A stretch of DNA of 60,642 nucleotides from Bacteroidales bacterium (GTDB lineage: Bacteria; Bacteroidota; Bacteroidia; Bacteroidales; Muribaculaceae). The stretch covers positions 1 through 60,642 of the forward strand of contig CAAEIL010000010.1 in the NCBI GenBank assembly GCA_900755985.1. The letters are read 5' to 3'. Positions 45,914-54,251 of this stretch are shown here, piece after piece (within the stretch, counting starts at the first letter, position 1; every line of letters starts with the position of its first letter). The position numbers were made by a program, and so were the translations under genes. Below the pieces are notes generated by a model, which had not been told where the DNA came from, did not search any database, and saw only the letters and a list, made by a program, of their open reading frames with translations.

Positions 45914-47146
45914 ATGAAACGAATACTCAGCATAGCTCTCGCCGCCATAGTTGCTCTTGGCACAATGGCTCATGTGAAACCCGGTATCGAGGTTTTGCGC
46001 GACCGCGGATTTGAAGGTCTCAAAGGCAAACGCGTGGGTCTCATTACCAATCCGACCGGTGTCGACAACAAACTGAAATCGACGATCGACATTCTGCACG
46101 AAGCGCCCGATGTACAGCTTGTGGCTCTCTTTGCACCCGAACACGGCGTGCGCGGCGATGTACACGCCGGCGACCACGTGGACAACTTTGTAGACCCGGC
46201 AACCGGTGTCACCGTATACTCAATGTACGGCAAGACACGCAAGCCCACTCCCGAAATGCTAAAGGACATCGACGTACTGATATATGACATCCAGGACATA
46301 GGCTGTCGCTCGTACACTTTCATCTCATCGATGGGTGTGGCTATGGAAGCCTGCGCCGAACTTGGTAAGGAATTCATGGTCCTCGACCGTCCAAATCCAG
46401 TCAGCGGTAACAAAGTCGAAGGCAACCTCACCGAGCCCGACTGCATATCGTTCGTCAGCCAGTTTGCCATACCGTATCTCTATGGTCTGACTCCGGGCGA
46501 ACTCGCCAATATGCTTAACGGAGAAGGCATGCTCGAAGGCGGCAAGAAAGTCAAACTTACTGTCGTACCCATGGACGGCTGGAAACGCAACATGACTTTT
46601 GCCGACACCAAGATGCCTTGGGTATTGCCCTCACCGCATATCCCCAATCCCGAAGCCGCCGTTATGTATCCCGTTTCGGGTATCCTCGGCGAACTCGGCT
46701 ACATGTCAATCGGTGTCGGATACACCGAGCCTTTTAAGCTATTCTGCTCTGTATGGACAAATGCCGAAGAACTCGCCCGCCGCATGAACGCACTCAATCT
46801 TCCCGGCCTTATGTTCCGCCCCATTCACATAAAGCCATTCTACTCGGTCGGTGCCGGCAAAAATCTTCAGGGTATCGAAGTCTATGTCACCGATGTAGAG
46901 AAAGCGCCTCTGTCGCTCGTCCAATTCTATGTCATGCAGGAAGACGCCGCCATGAACCCCGACAAAGCCACCTTCAAGGAAGGCAATGCCGACCCAAAAC
47001 GTTTCAGCATGTTTGACAAAGTCTCCGGCTCCAAGCAGATTCGCGAGCGTTTTGCCAAGAACCATAAAGTCGCTGACATCATTGACTACTGGAACAAAGA
47101 TGCCGAATCCTTCAAAGCAAAATCGGCCAAATATTATCTCTATTGA
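45914..47146 (+). CDS. namZ: Exo-beta-N-acetylmuramidase (NamZ, DUF1343)
   Basis: A 410-residue protein with a short signal peptide (about 1-20, ending MAH) and a complete DUF1343 domain, now known as GH171 exo-beta-N-acetylmuramidase. Recognisable segments are GKRVGLITNPTGVD, LFAPEHGVRGD, LIYDIQDIGCRSYTFI and MVLDRPNPV. NamZ removes MurNAc from the non-reducing end of glycan fragments. Members were characterised in Bacillus subtilis and Tannerella forsythia. It starts 10 bases after ampG and is followed by the oxidoreductase, MurT-like, kinase and MurQ genes, which use the released MurNAc. Confidence 0.93.
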   Translation: MKRILSIALAAIVALGTMAHVKPGIEVLRDRGFEGLKGKRVGLITNPTGVDNKLKSTIDILHEAPDVQLVALFAPEHGVRGDVHAGDHVDNFVDPATGVTVYSMYGKTRKPTPEMLKDIDVLIYDIQDIGCRSYTFISSMGVAMEACAELGKEFMVLDRPNPVSGNKVEGNLTEPDCISFVSQFAIPYLYGLTPGELANMLNGEGMLEGGKKVKLTVVPMDGWKRNMTFADTKMPWVLPSPHIPNPEAAVMYPVSGILGELGYMSIGVGYTEPFKLFCSVWTNAEELARRMNALNLPGLMFRPIHIKPFYSVGAGKNLQGIEVYVTDVEKAPLSLVQFYVMQEDAAMNPDKATFKEGNADPKRFSMFDKVSGSKQIRERFAKNHKVADIIDYWNKDAESFKAKSAKYYLY

Positions 47147-47172
47147 TTCAACGAACACAAAACAAAGCCACA

Positions 47173-50100
47173 ATGCCTGAACGGGATACATACAAACTGT
47201 TTGTCAGCGACCTGAGCAAGACGGTCGACCGTAAACGCATTTATACCGACCCGCTGCGCTGTTTCGGCTGGGGTACAGACGCCGGATTCTACCGTATGAC
47301 TCCGCAAGTCGTCGTCCGTGCCGCCAATACTAAAGAAGTTTCGGAAGCGCTTAAGATCGCCACACGCTATAATCTGCCTGTGACCTTCCGTGCAGCCGGC
47401 ACATCTCTGTCAGGACAGTCAATCAGCGACTCTATTCTCATCGTCGCCGGCAAACATTGGGAAAAGTACGAAATCGGCGACGAAGGTAATCTGATAACGC
47501 TCCAGCCCGGTATCATAGGCCAGCGAGTCAACGAACTTCTTGCTCCCTACGGCAAACAGTTCGGTCCCGACCCGGCATCCAAGAAATCAGCCATGGTCGG
47601 CGGCATAGTCATGAACAATGCTTCGGGCATGAACTGCGGCGTCCACGCCAACTCAGACCGCTGTCTGGTATCCATTGAGCTTGTACTTGCCGACGGCACA
47701 ATACTTGACACCGCCGATGAAAACTCACGTCAGGCTTTCATGCTCAGTCACGGCCATGTAATAGAGGAAATTTGCGCCATTCGTGACGCCATTCGCCGCA
47801 ACGACGAACTTGTCAGACTTATACACTACAAATATGCCATCAAGAACGTTACCGGCCTCAATCTTTTGCCCTTCGTAACCTACGAAGACCCGTTCGAAAT
47901 CATAGCCCACTGCATGGTCGGCAGCGAAGGTACACTCGGTTTCATGTCACGTGTGACCATGAAAACGGTCCACCTTTATCCCTTCACGGCCTCGGCAATG
48001 CTCTACTTCAGTGACATGGCCGAAGCCTGCCGGGCGGTCGTCGCCATGCGCAAGGATGCACCGATACAGTCGTGCGAGCTTCTTGACAAAAAATCACTGT
48101 CTACAGTCCACGACAACACCGGCGAAGGTCTCACGGCCCTATTGCTCGAGACAAAAGCCGACACGCGCGAACAACTTGACGAAAATATTGCCAAGGTCCT
48201 TGAAGTTCTACGCCCGTTCGACATGTTCCAACAGCCACACTTCACCACTGACCCCGACGAATACGTCGCCTGGTGGGCCATACGCTCGGGCATATTCCCG
48301 GCTGTCGGCGGAACACGCCGTCCCGGCACCACTGCACTCATCGAGGACATCGCATTTCATATCGAAGACCTGCCCGAGGCCACGGTAGCTTTAGCCGACA
48401 TTCTCGCCCGTTCGGGATATGACGATGCCTGTATATACGGCCACGCCCTCGAAGGCAACTACCACTTCATAATTTCGCAGGCCTTTGACTCACCTCAGGA
48501 AATTGAGCGCTACCGCAGTCTAATGTCCGAGATCGAGCATCTTGTCACCGAGCGCTTCCATGGTTCGCTAAAAGCCGAGCACGGCACCGGACGCAACATG
48601 GCGCCTTTCGTCCGCCACGAATGGGGTGACGATGCCTGGCAGATGATGCGTAGGCTCAAGCAAGCCCTTGACCCTAAAGGACTGCTCAACCCCGGTGTCA
48701 TCTTTAACCCCGACCCCGAGTGTTATATCAAGCATCTGAAGTCGCTGCCACTGTTTTACGAACCCGCCGACCGATGCATCGAATGTGGATTCTGCGAAGT
48801 CAACTGCGTGTCGTGCGGGCTAACCCTCTCGGCACGTCAGCGTATCGCCGTCCAGCGCGAAATTACACGTCTCAAACACACCGGTCAGGAACCCGGGCGC
48901 CTGAATCTGCTCGAGAAATCCTTCCGCTATTACGGTGACGAAACATGCGCCGGCGACGGATTGTGCTCGACATCGTGCCCTATGAAAATCAATACCGGCG
49001 ACCTTGTACATGCAATACGCCAGAAATCGCTTCCCGAAGGCTCGACCGGTTACAAAATCGGCAACTGGGCCGCAAACCATCTTCCGTCCATAAAAGGGAC
49101 ACTGCGTCCCATGCTCAGCACCGCAAACGGTGTACGCAGCGTCATCGGCGACAAAGCCGTCAACGTCCTTGGCCGGGGACTCCATAAACTTGGCTTGCCT
49201 TTGTGGAACTCGTCTCTGCCCGGAGCATACCATCGTCACGACATGGCACAACAGCCTCAGGCAAGCAAAGTCGTATATTTCCCCTCATGCATCAACCAGA
49301 CTATGGGGTCGACTGCCGAAGGCAAAACCAAGCCCAGACCACTGATTGATGTCATGGTGGAACTTTGCAACAAAGCCGGATACGAAGTCATTTTCCCCGC
49401 TAATATGAACGCTTTGTGCTGCGGTATGATATGGTCGAGCAAGGGCATGCCGGATATTGCACAGCGCAAGAGCGATGAACTCGAAAAAGCACTCCGCACC
49501 GCCTCGTGCGACGGTAAATATCCCATACTCTGCGACCAAAGCCCGTGCCTGCATCACATGCGCGAGCACATGAAATCGCTGAAGTTATTTGAGCCGGCCG
49601 AGTTCATCGAGAAATTCCTTGTTCCCAACCTCATTTTCCGCCCTACCGATACCCCCGTTGCCATACATGTAACATGCTCGACTCGACGCATGGGGCTCGC
49701 CGACACCATAATCTCGCTAGCACGACGCTGTTCGTCCGACGTCATGATTCCCACCGAGGTAGGATGCTGCGGTTTTACCGGCGACAAGGGCTTTACATAT
49801 CCCGAGCTCAACGCATGGGGTCTGCGCAAACTCCGCGTACAAATACAGGCCGCCGGTATAAAATACGGTTACTCCAACTCGCGCACCTGCGAGATAGGTC
49901 TTTCGGCCAACTCCGGAATTCCCTACAAATCGATAGCCTATCTTGTCAACGAGGTGACACGTCCCCGAGGTTACGACCCCGCATACGACGAAAAGCCCGC
50001 TGAGCAGGACAATGCCGAACTTAACTTCGGACACACCGAGGATTTGTATCACACAGACACCGAACGTCTGAGCGAATTCATGCCCAAAGAACAAATCCGG

Positions 50101-50241
50101 GACAACAGCACATATCTTACCGATCGCGAAAGTACCGGGACAGAAAATTGTAGTGTCACAGATGCAGTTGACGACAGTACCCAAATCATCTATGGCGACA
50201 CCGATTCCGACGAAACAAAAATCATCTACGACAAAAACTAA
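47173..50241 (+). CDS. FAD/Fe-S oxidoreductase, probable D-lactate dehydrogenase
   Basis: A 1022-residue fusion of a GlcD/Dld-type FAD-binding dehydrogenase (about 1-520; PCMH loop GTSLSGQ at 76-82, GGTRRPGTTALIEDIAF later) and a GlcF-type iron-sulfur part. Two cluster motifs are complete: C535-x2-C-x2-C-x3-C545 (CIECGFCEVNC) and C592-x5-C598-x3-C602. Two CCG motifs (ALCCGM and VGCCGF) follow. This layout oxidises 2-hydroxyacids, most often D-lactate, and feeds electrons to the respiratory chain. MurQ, encoded downstream, releases D-lactate, so the substrate is probably D-lactate. The last 90 residues are an unusual acidic tail ending in TQIIYGDTDSDETKIIYDKN. ATG 47173 is preferred over a TTG that overlaps the namZ stop. 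Confidence 0.85.
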   Translation: MPERDTYKLFVSDLSKTVDRKRIYTDPLRCFGWGTDAGFYRMTPQVVVRAANTKEVSEALKIATRYNLPVTFRAAGTSLSGQSISDSILIVAGKHWEKYEIGDEGNLITLQPGIIGQRVNELLAPYGKQFGPDPASKKSAMVGGIVMNNASGMNCGVHANSDRCLVSIELVLADGTILDTADENSRQAFMLSHGHVIEEICAIRDAIRRNDELVRLIHYKYAIKNVTGLNLLPFVTYEDPFEIIAHCMVGSEGTLGFMSRVTMKTVHLYPFTASAMLYFSDMAEACRAVVAMRKDAPIQSCELLDKKSLSTVHDNTGEGLTALLLETKADTREQLDENIAKVLEVLRPFDMFQQPHFTTDPDEYVAWWAIRSGIFPAVGGTRRPGTTALIEDIAFHIEDLPEATVALADILARSGYDDACIYGHALEGNYHFIISQAFDSPQEIERYRSLMSEIEHLVTERFHGSLKAEHGTGRNMAPFVRHEWGDDAWQMMRRLKQALDPKGLLNPGVIFNPDPECYIKHLKSLPLFYEPADRCIECGFCEVNCVSCGLTLSARQRIAVQREITRLKHTGQEPGRLNLLEKSFRYYGDETCAGDGLCSTSCPMKINTGDLVHAIRQKSLPEGSTGYKIGNWAANHLPSIKGTLRPMLSTANGVRSVIGDKAVNVLGRGLHKLGLPLWNSSLPGAYHRHDMAQQPQASKVVYFPSCINQTMGSTAEGKTKPRPLIDVMVELCNKAGYEVIFPANMNALCCGMIWSSKGMPDIAQRKSDELEKALRTASCDGKYPILCDQSPCLHHMREHMKSLKLFEPAEFIEKFLVPNLIFRPTDTPVAIHVTCSTRRMGLADTIISLARRCSSDVMIPTEVGCCGFTGDKGFTYPELNAWGLRKLRVQIQAAGIKYGYSNSRTCEIGLSANSGIPYKSIAYLVNEVTRPRGYDPAYDEKPAEQDNAELNFGHTEDLYHTDTERLSEFMPKEQIRDNSTYLTDRESTGTENCSVTDAVDDSTQIIYGDTDSDETKIIYDKN

Positions 50242-50278
50242 CAAAATCCTGATTTAACCCTGAATAACTAAAAATCCG

Positions 50279-51496
50279 ATGAAAAAACATTCGACAGCGG
50301 TCGAAGTTGCCGTTCCGGCACACGAGAAACAACGTCCCAAGCGCCTTCTTGCTCTGGACATACTGCGCGGTATCACCATCGCCGGTATGATTCTTGTCAA
50401 CAATCCGGGCTCGTGGGGACATATCTATCCTCCTCTGGAGCATGCCTTGTGGAACGGACTGACACCAACCGACCTGGTTTTCCCCTTCTTCATGTTCATC
50501 ATGGGAGTGTCGACATATTTTTCACTGCGCAAATACGACTTCCGTCTGTCGTGGCCCGCAGCGTGGAAAATATTGCGCCGCACCGTGGTGATATTTCTTA
50601 TAGGCTTGTTCATTGCCTGGTTTGGTCTGTTCCTAAAGCGCTATACAGTCAACGAACTGACATTCTGGGATTCTGTACTTAACTTTGACGACATACGCAT
50701 ACTCGGCGTTATGCCTCGACTGGCCATCTGTTACGGCATAGGCTCGCTTCTTGCACTGGCTATGCGCCGCAAAGGCTTACCATGGCTCATTGCCGGTATG
50801 CTTGTAATCTATGCCATAATATTACTTAGCGGCGACGGCTTCAGTTTTTCGCGACACAACGTAATCGCTGTTGTTGACCGCGCAGTACTCGGAGAGCCGC
50901 ACATGTACTCCGATACAATTGACGGCCTGACGCTGAAGTTCGATCCCGAAGGCTTGTTGTCAACGCTTCCATCGATAGCACACATGCTCATAGGTTTTCT
51001 TTGTGGTGGAATCATTGTCGCCACCAAAGACAACACACTTCGCATCAACAAACTTTTCATCATAGGCACTATACTGACCTTCAGCGGATTCCTCCTCGAT
51101 TTCGGGATGCCTATAAACAAAAAAATCTGGTCGCCGACATTTGTTCTTACTACCTGCGGCCTGGCATCGCTATTTCTGGGACTGCTGATATGGATTATAG
51201 ACATCAAAGGCTACAAGAAATGGTGCCGCTTCTTCGAAGTCTACGGCATCAACCCTCTTTTTATGTACGTACTCGGCGCACTGCTGTCGCAGATTATCTC
51301 CTTTACAAAAATAAGCTGGAGCGGAGCCGAAAGCGGACTCATATCAATCAAAGGTTTCATTTACAAAGCTTGCTTAATTCCCGTCTGCTGCGGCGACGAG
51401 ACTTTAGCCTCGCTTATATTCGCCCTACTGTTCGTTTGCACGACATGGGTTTTCGGTTATTATTTGTATAAAAATAAAATTTACATAAAAATATGA
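50279..51496 (+). CDS. MurT-like membrane protein (HGSNAT/NagX/DUF5009 family)
   Basis: A 405-residue polytopic protein with about ten helices, matching the NagX/DUF5009 family related to heparan-alpha-glucosaminide N-acetyltransferase. The signatures are LALDILRGITIAGMILVNNP near the N terminus and LTPTDLVFPFFMFIMGVS. As I recall, Tannerella forsythia has a membrane protein of this kind, MurT, placed before MurK and MurQ and required for MurNAc uptake; the gene order here is the same. Its stop overlaps the start of the kinase gene (ATGA), so the two are translationally coupled. It could instead acetylate a sugar; transport is the better guess from context. Confidence 0.78.
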   Translation: MKKHSTAVEVAVPAHEKQRPKRLLALDILRGITIAGMILVNNPGSWGHIYPPLEHALWNGLTPTDLVFPFFMFIMGVSTYFSLRKYDFRLSWPAAWKILRRTVVIFLIGLFIAWFGLFLKRYTVNELTFWDSVLNFDDIRILGVMPRLAICYGIGSLLALAMRRKGLPWLIAGMLVIYAIILLSGDGFSFSRHNVIAVVDRAVLGEPHMYSDTIDGLTLKFDPEGLLSTLPSIAHMLIGFLCGGIIVATKDNTLRINKLFIIGTILTFSGFLLDFGMPINKKIWSPTFVLTTCGLASLFLGLLIWIIDIKGYKKWCRFFEVYGINPLFMYVLGALLSQIISFTKISWSGAESGLISIKGFIYKACLIPVCCGDETLASLIFALLFVCTTWVFGYYLYKNKIYIKI

Positions 51497-52335
51497 TACT
51501 AATTGCTGACTGTGGAAGTACCAAGATAGACTGGTGCCTCATTGAAAATTCAAAAGTAATCAATCAGGTGTTCACCTGCGGAATGAATGCCGTCATGCTC
51601 ACCGAAGAAGAAATGGCTTCGCGCATCGCCACTGAACTCATGCCCGAGCTGGGGCATCACGACATAGACGCCGTCTACTTCTACGGCGCCGGATGCATCA
51701 GCCCTGAAGTCTGCGGCAACGTAGCCAACGCTATACGCAAATCCATCCCCGCCCCCATAATCGAAGTGCATACCGACCTGCTGGCTGCCGCCCGCGCACT
51801 ATGCGGACACAAACCCGGCATCGCCTGCATCATGGGAACCGGCTCCAACTCGTGCTACTATGACGGCAATGAAATCTGCGACAACGTCTCGCCCTTAGGT
51901 TACATCCTCGGCGACGAAGGCTCGGGTGCCGTCCTTGGCAAGATTCTTGTCGGCGACGTCCTCAAGAATCAACTTCCGGCCGAACTCTGCGACAAATTCC
52001 TCAAGCAGTACGAACTTGACCGTCTGACCATCATACGCCGTGTATATAAAGAGCCTCAGGCCAACCGCTTCTTGGCTTCGGTTACACCCTTCCTTATCCA
52101 GAACATCGAACATCCCGCCATACATGCGCTTGTGCTCAACTCGTTCAAATCGTTCTTTGTACGCAACGTATGCCAGTACAAAGGCTTCAAAGAGCTCAAA
52201 GTCAACTTTATCGGCTCCATTGCCTACTACTACCGCGACATACTCAGCGAAGCCGCACGCGAATGTTGCTGCTCTGTAGGCACCATTATTAAAAGTCCAA
52301 TGGAAGGTCTCATTGCTTTCCACGCCAACAACTGA
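51493..52335 (+). CDS. BadF-type amino-sugar kinase, MurK-like
   Basis: A 280-residue member of the BadF/BadG/BcrA ATPase family, which includes N-acetylglucosamine and N-acetylmuramic acid kinases. The ATP phosphate loops are DCGSTK (6-11) and MGTGSNS (114-120), and a third conserved turn is LGDEGSGAVLGK (139-150). It lies directly between the MurT-like gene (4-base overlap) and murQ (105 bases), the order known for murT-murK-murQ in Tannerella. It should therefore phosphorylate MurNAc (perhaps also GlcNAc) at O6 to give the MurQ substrate. Confidence 0.82.
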   Translation: MILIADCGSTKIDWCLIENSKVINQVFTCGMNAVMLTEEEMASRIATELMPELGHHDIDAVYFYGAGCISPEVCGNVANAIRKSIPAPIIEVHTDLLAAARALCGHKPGIACIMGTGSNSCYYDGNEICDNVSPLGYILGDEGSGAVLGKILVGDVLKNQLPAELCDKFLKQYELDRLTIIRRVYKEPQANRFLASVTPFLIQNIEHPAIHALVLNSFKSFFVRNVCQYKGFKELKVNFIGSIAYYYRDILSEAARECCCSVGTIIKSPMEGLIAFHANN

Positions 52336-52440
52336 ACACGAACCGATTAGTGGCACGACTTGTCCGGTAACGATTTGCCTCGCAGGCTAATTCCACATCA
52401 TTTTATTTCACAACCATAAAGTCATCCTAACTACAAAGAT

Positions 52441-53259
52441 ATGGCATTTGTCAAAATTTCAGAGCAGCCTTCGCGCTATAACGACCTTGAAAAAAAATCT
52501 GTCGGCGAAATACTGCACGACATCAACAACGAAGATAAAAAAGTAGCATACGCTGTCGAAAAAGCTATACCTCAGATTGAAAAACTCGTCACCGAAATTG
52601 TCGCACGCATGAAACGCGGCGGACGCATCTTCTATATGGGAGCCGGCACATCGGGACGTCTCGGCGTGCTTGACGCATCCGAGATTCCTCCCACATTCGG
52701 CATGGACCCCACGTGGGTCATCGGACTCATTGCCGGCGGTGACATTGCCCTTCGCAACCCTGTAGAAAACGCCGAAGACGATACACTGCAAGGGTGGAAA
52801 GACCTTCAGCAGTTCAACATCAACGACCGCGATACCGTAATAGGCATCGCTGCTTCAGGCACAACGCCATACGTCATCGGCGCTATCAAGGAAGCCCGCA
52901 AACACGGCATACTCACCGCTGCCATCACATCGAATCCCGATGCTCCCGTTTCTGAAGCCGCGGACATCGCCATCGAAATGATTGTCGGCCCTGAATACGT
53001 CACCGGCTCGTCGCGCATGAAATCCGGTACAGGTCAAAAAATGATATGCAACATGATTACCACCTCGGTAATGATTCAGATGGGCCGTGTCAAAGGCAAC
53101 AAGATGGTCAACATGCAACTGTCAAACGCCAAACTTGTCGACCGCGGAACACGCATGGTCGTCGAAGAACTAGGCCTGCCATACGACGATGCCAAACGTC
53201 TGCTGCTGCTGCACGGCTCGGTAAAACCAGCCGTTGACGCTTACAACGCCGACAAATAA
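52441..53259 (+). CDS. murQ: N-acetylmuramic acid 6-phosphate etherase
   Basis: A 272-residue SIS-domain lyase that splits the lactyl ether of MurNAc 6-phosphate, yielding GlcNAc 6-phosphate and D-lactate. The sugar phosphate-binding loop GAGTSGRLGVLDASE (67-81) ends in the catalytic-type Glu81, and the second acidic residue is Glu112 in VENAEDD. TGSSRMKSGTGQKMICNM is the conserved family segment in the C-terminal half. It is slightly shorter than E. coli MurQ (about 298) because the C-terminal helical part is reduced. It follows the kinase gene by 105 bases and completes the MurNAc pathway of this region. Confidence 0.96.
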   Translation: MAFVKISEQPSRYNDLEKKSVGEILHDINNEDKKVAYAVEKAIPQIEKLVTEIVARMKRGGRIFYMGAGTSGRLGVLDASEIPPTFGMDPTWVIGLIAGGDIALRNPVENAEDDTLQGWKDLQQFNINDRDTVIGIAASGTTPYVIGAIKEARKHGILTAAITSNPDAPVSEAADIAIEMIVGPEYVTGSSRMKSGTGQKMICNMITTSVMIQMGRVKGNKMVNMQLSNAKLVDRGTRMVVEELGLPYDDAKRLLLLHGSVKPAVDAYNADK

Positions 53260-53285
53260 CAATATACTGAAATTCAAAAGCTTAG

Positions 53286-53328
53286 ACCCAAGGCCTCGCA
53301 GATTATAATTCTGCGTGGCCTTTAGGGT
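53286..53328 (+). terminator. Hairpin after murQ
   Basis: ACCCAAGGCC-T-CGCAGA (from 53286) pairs with TCTGCG-T-GGCCTT-TA-GGGT (to 53328), leaving one small internal mismatch and a bulge. No T tract follows (ATCTGACA). It likely ends or trims the murQ transcript. Confidence 0.55.
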
Positions 53329-53361
53329 ATCTGACACACCCACCCCCAATTTTTACACACT

Positions 53362-54057
53362 ATGAAAGCTAAAATACTTCTAAGTACAGCGCTTGTCATC
53401 GCCATGTGCTCGTGCGCGACTGCTCAGTCTCACGAAAAATCAGACACCCAACCCGCCCCCGCCAAGTATACCGAATTATATTACCAGAGGGCTTCGCTTT
53501 TCAACGCCCTGCCAGTCGACACCAACTCGATTGTCATGCTGGGCAACTCGCTGACCCACGGATGTGAATGGCACGAACTCTTCGGGATGCCCAACATACT
53601 CAACCGTGGCATCAACGGTGACATCGTACAGGGCGTACGCGAACGCGTCGACCATATTGTTCAGGGACACCCCAAAAAGATATTCCTGCTAACCGGTGTC
53701 AACGACGTCAGTCACAATCTAACCGCCGACTCCATAGCAACGGCTCTTGGCAACCTAATAAAATACATTCGGGCCCAGTCTCCTCAGACACATCTTTATG
53801 TCGAGTCGCTGCTTCCCATCAACAATTCGTTCGGACGCTATAAAGCCATCTTCGGCAAGGAGCTGGTTATCCGCGACATCAACGCAAAACTCGAAGGCAT
53901 AGCCAAAGAAAACGGCGCGACATGGATTAATATCAATCCCTACTTCGCCGACAAAGATGGCAACCTCCGCGCCGACCTCACAAACGACGGTCTGCATCTG
54001 CTCGCTCCCGGATATATGATATGGAAAGAGCTGCTGCTCCCCTATATCAAAGAATAA
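53362..54057 (+). CDS. SGNH/GDSL hydrolase, exported
   Basis: A 231-residue SGNH hydrolase with a signal sequence (about 1-21) that contains MCSC and could be a lipobox. Block I is GNSLTHG (61-67, nucleophile Ser63), block II RGINGD, block III GVNDVSHN (112-119) and block V DGLH with Asp209 and His212, so the active site is complete. Family members remove acyl groups from sugars or lipids. In this setting, after murQ, it could deacetylate wall-derived sugars; this is a guess from position, and a hairpin separates the two genes. Confidence 0.85.
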   Translation: MKAKILLSTALVIAMCSCATAQSHEKSDTQPAPAKYTELYYQRASLFNALPVDTNSIVMLGNSLTHGCEWHELFGMPNILNRGINGDIVQGVRERVDHIVQGHPKKIFLLTGVNDVSHNLTADSIATALGNLIKYIRAQSPQTHLYVESLLPINNSFGRYKAIFGKELVIRDINAKLEGIAKENGATWININPYFADKDGNLRADLTNDGLHLLAPGYMIWKELLLPYIKE

Positions 54058-54251
54058 TCCAACAAGGCGTTTGACTTCGGCCCGGCGTACTGACCAAAAT
54101 CATTGGGGGACAAAAATCACCCCGAACCATTTTGCACATCAGATTGTTAACAATTCGTGTCGAAAGTGTACATCTGCACCGGGCCTGCCGGGTATGAACA
54201 CACCGTCGGCATCACTTTCAACTATTTCATCACATTTATCGGAGCCCGCAA

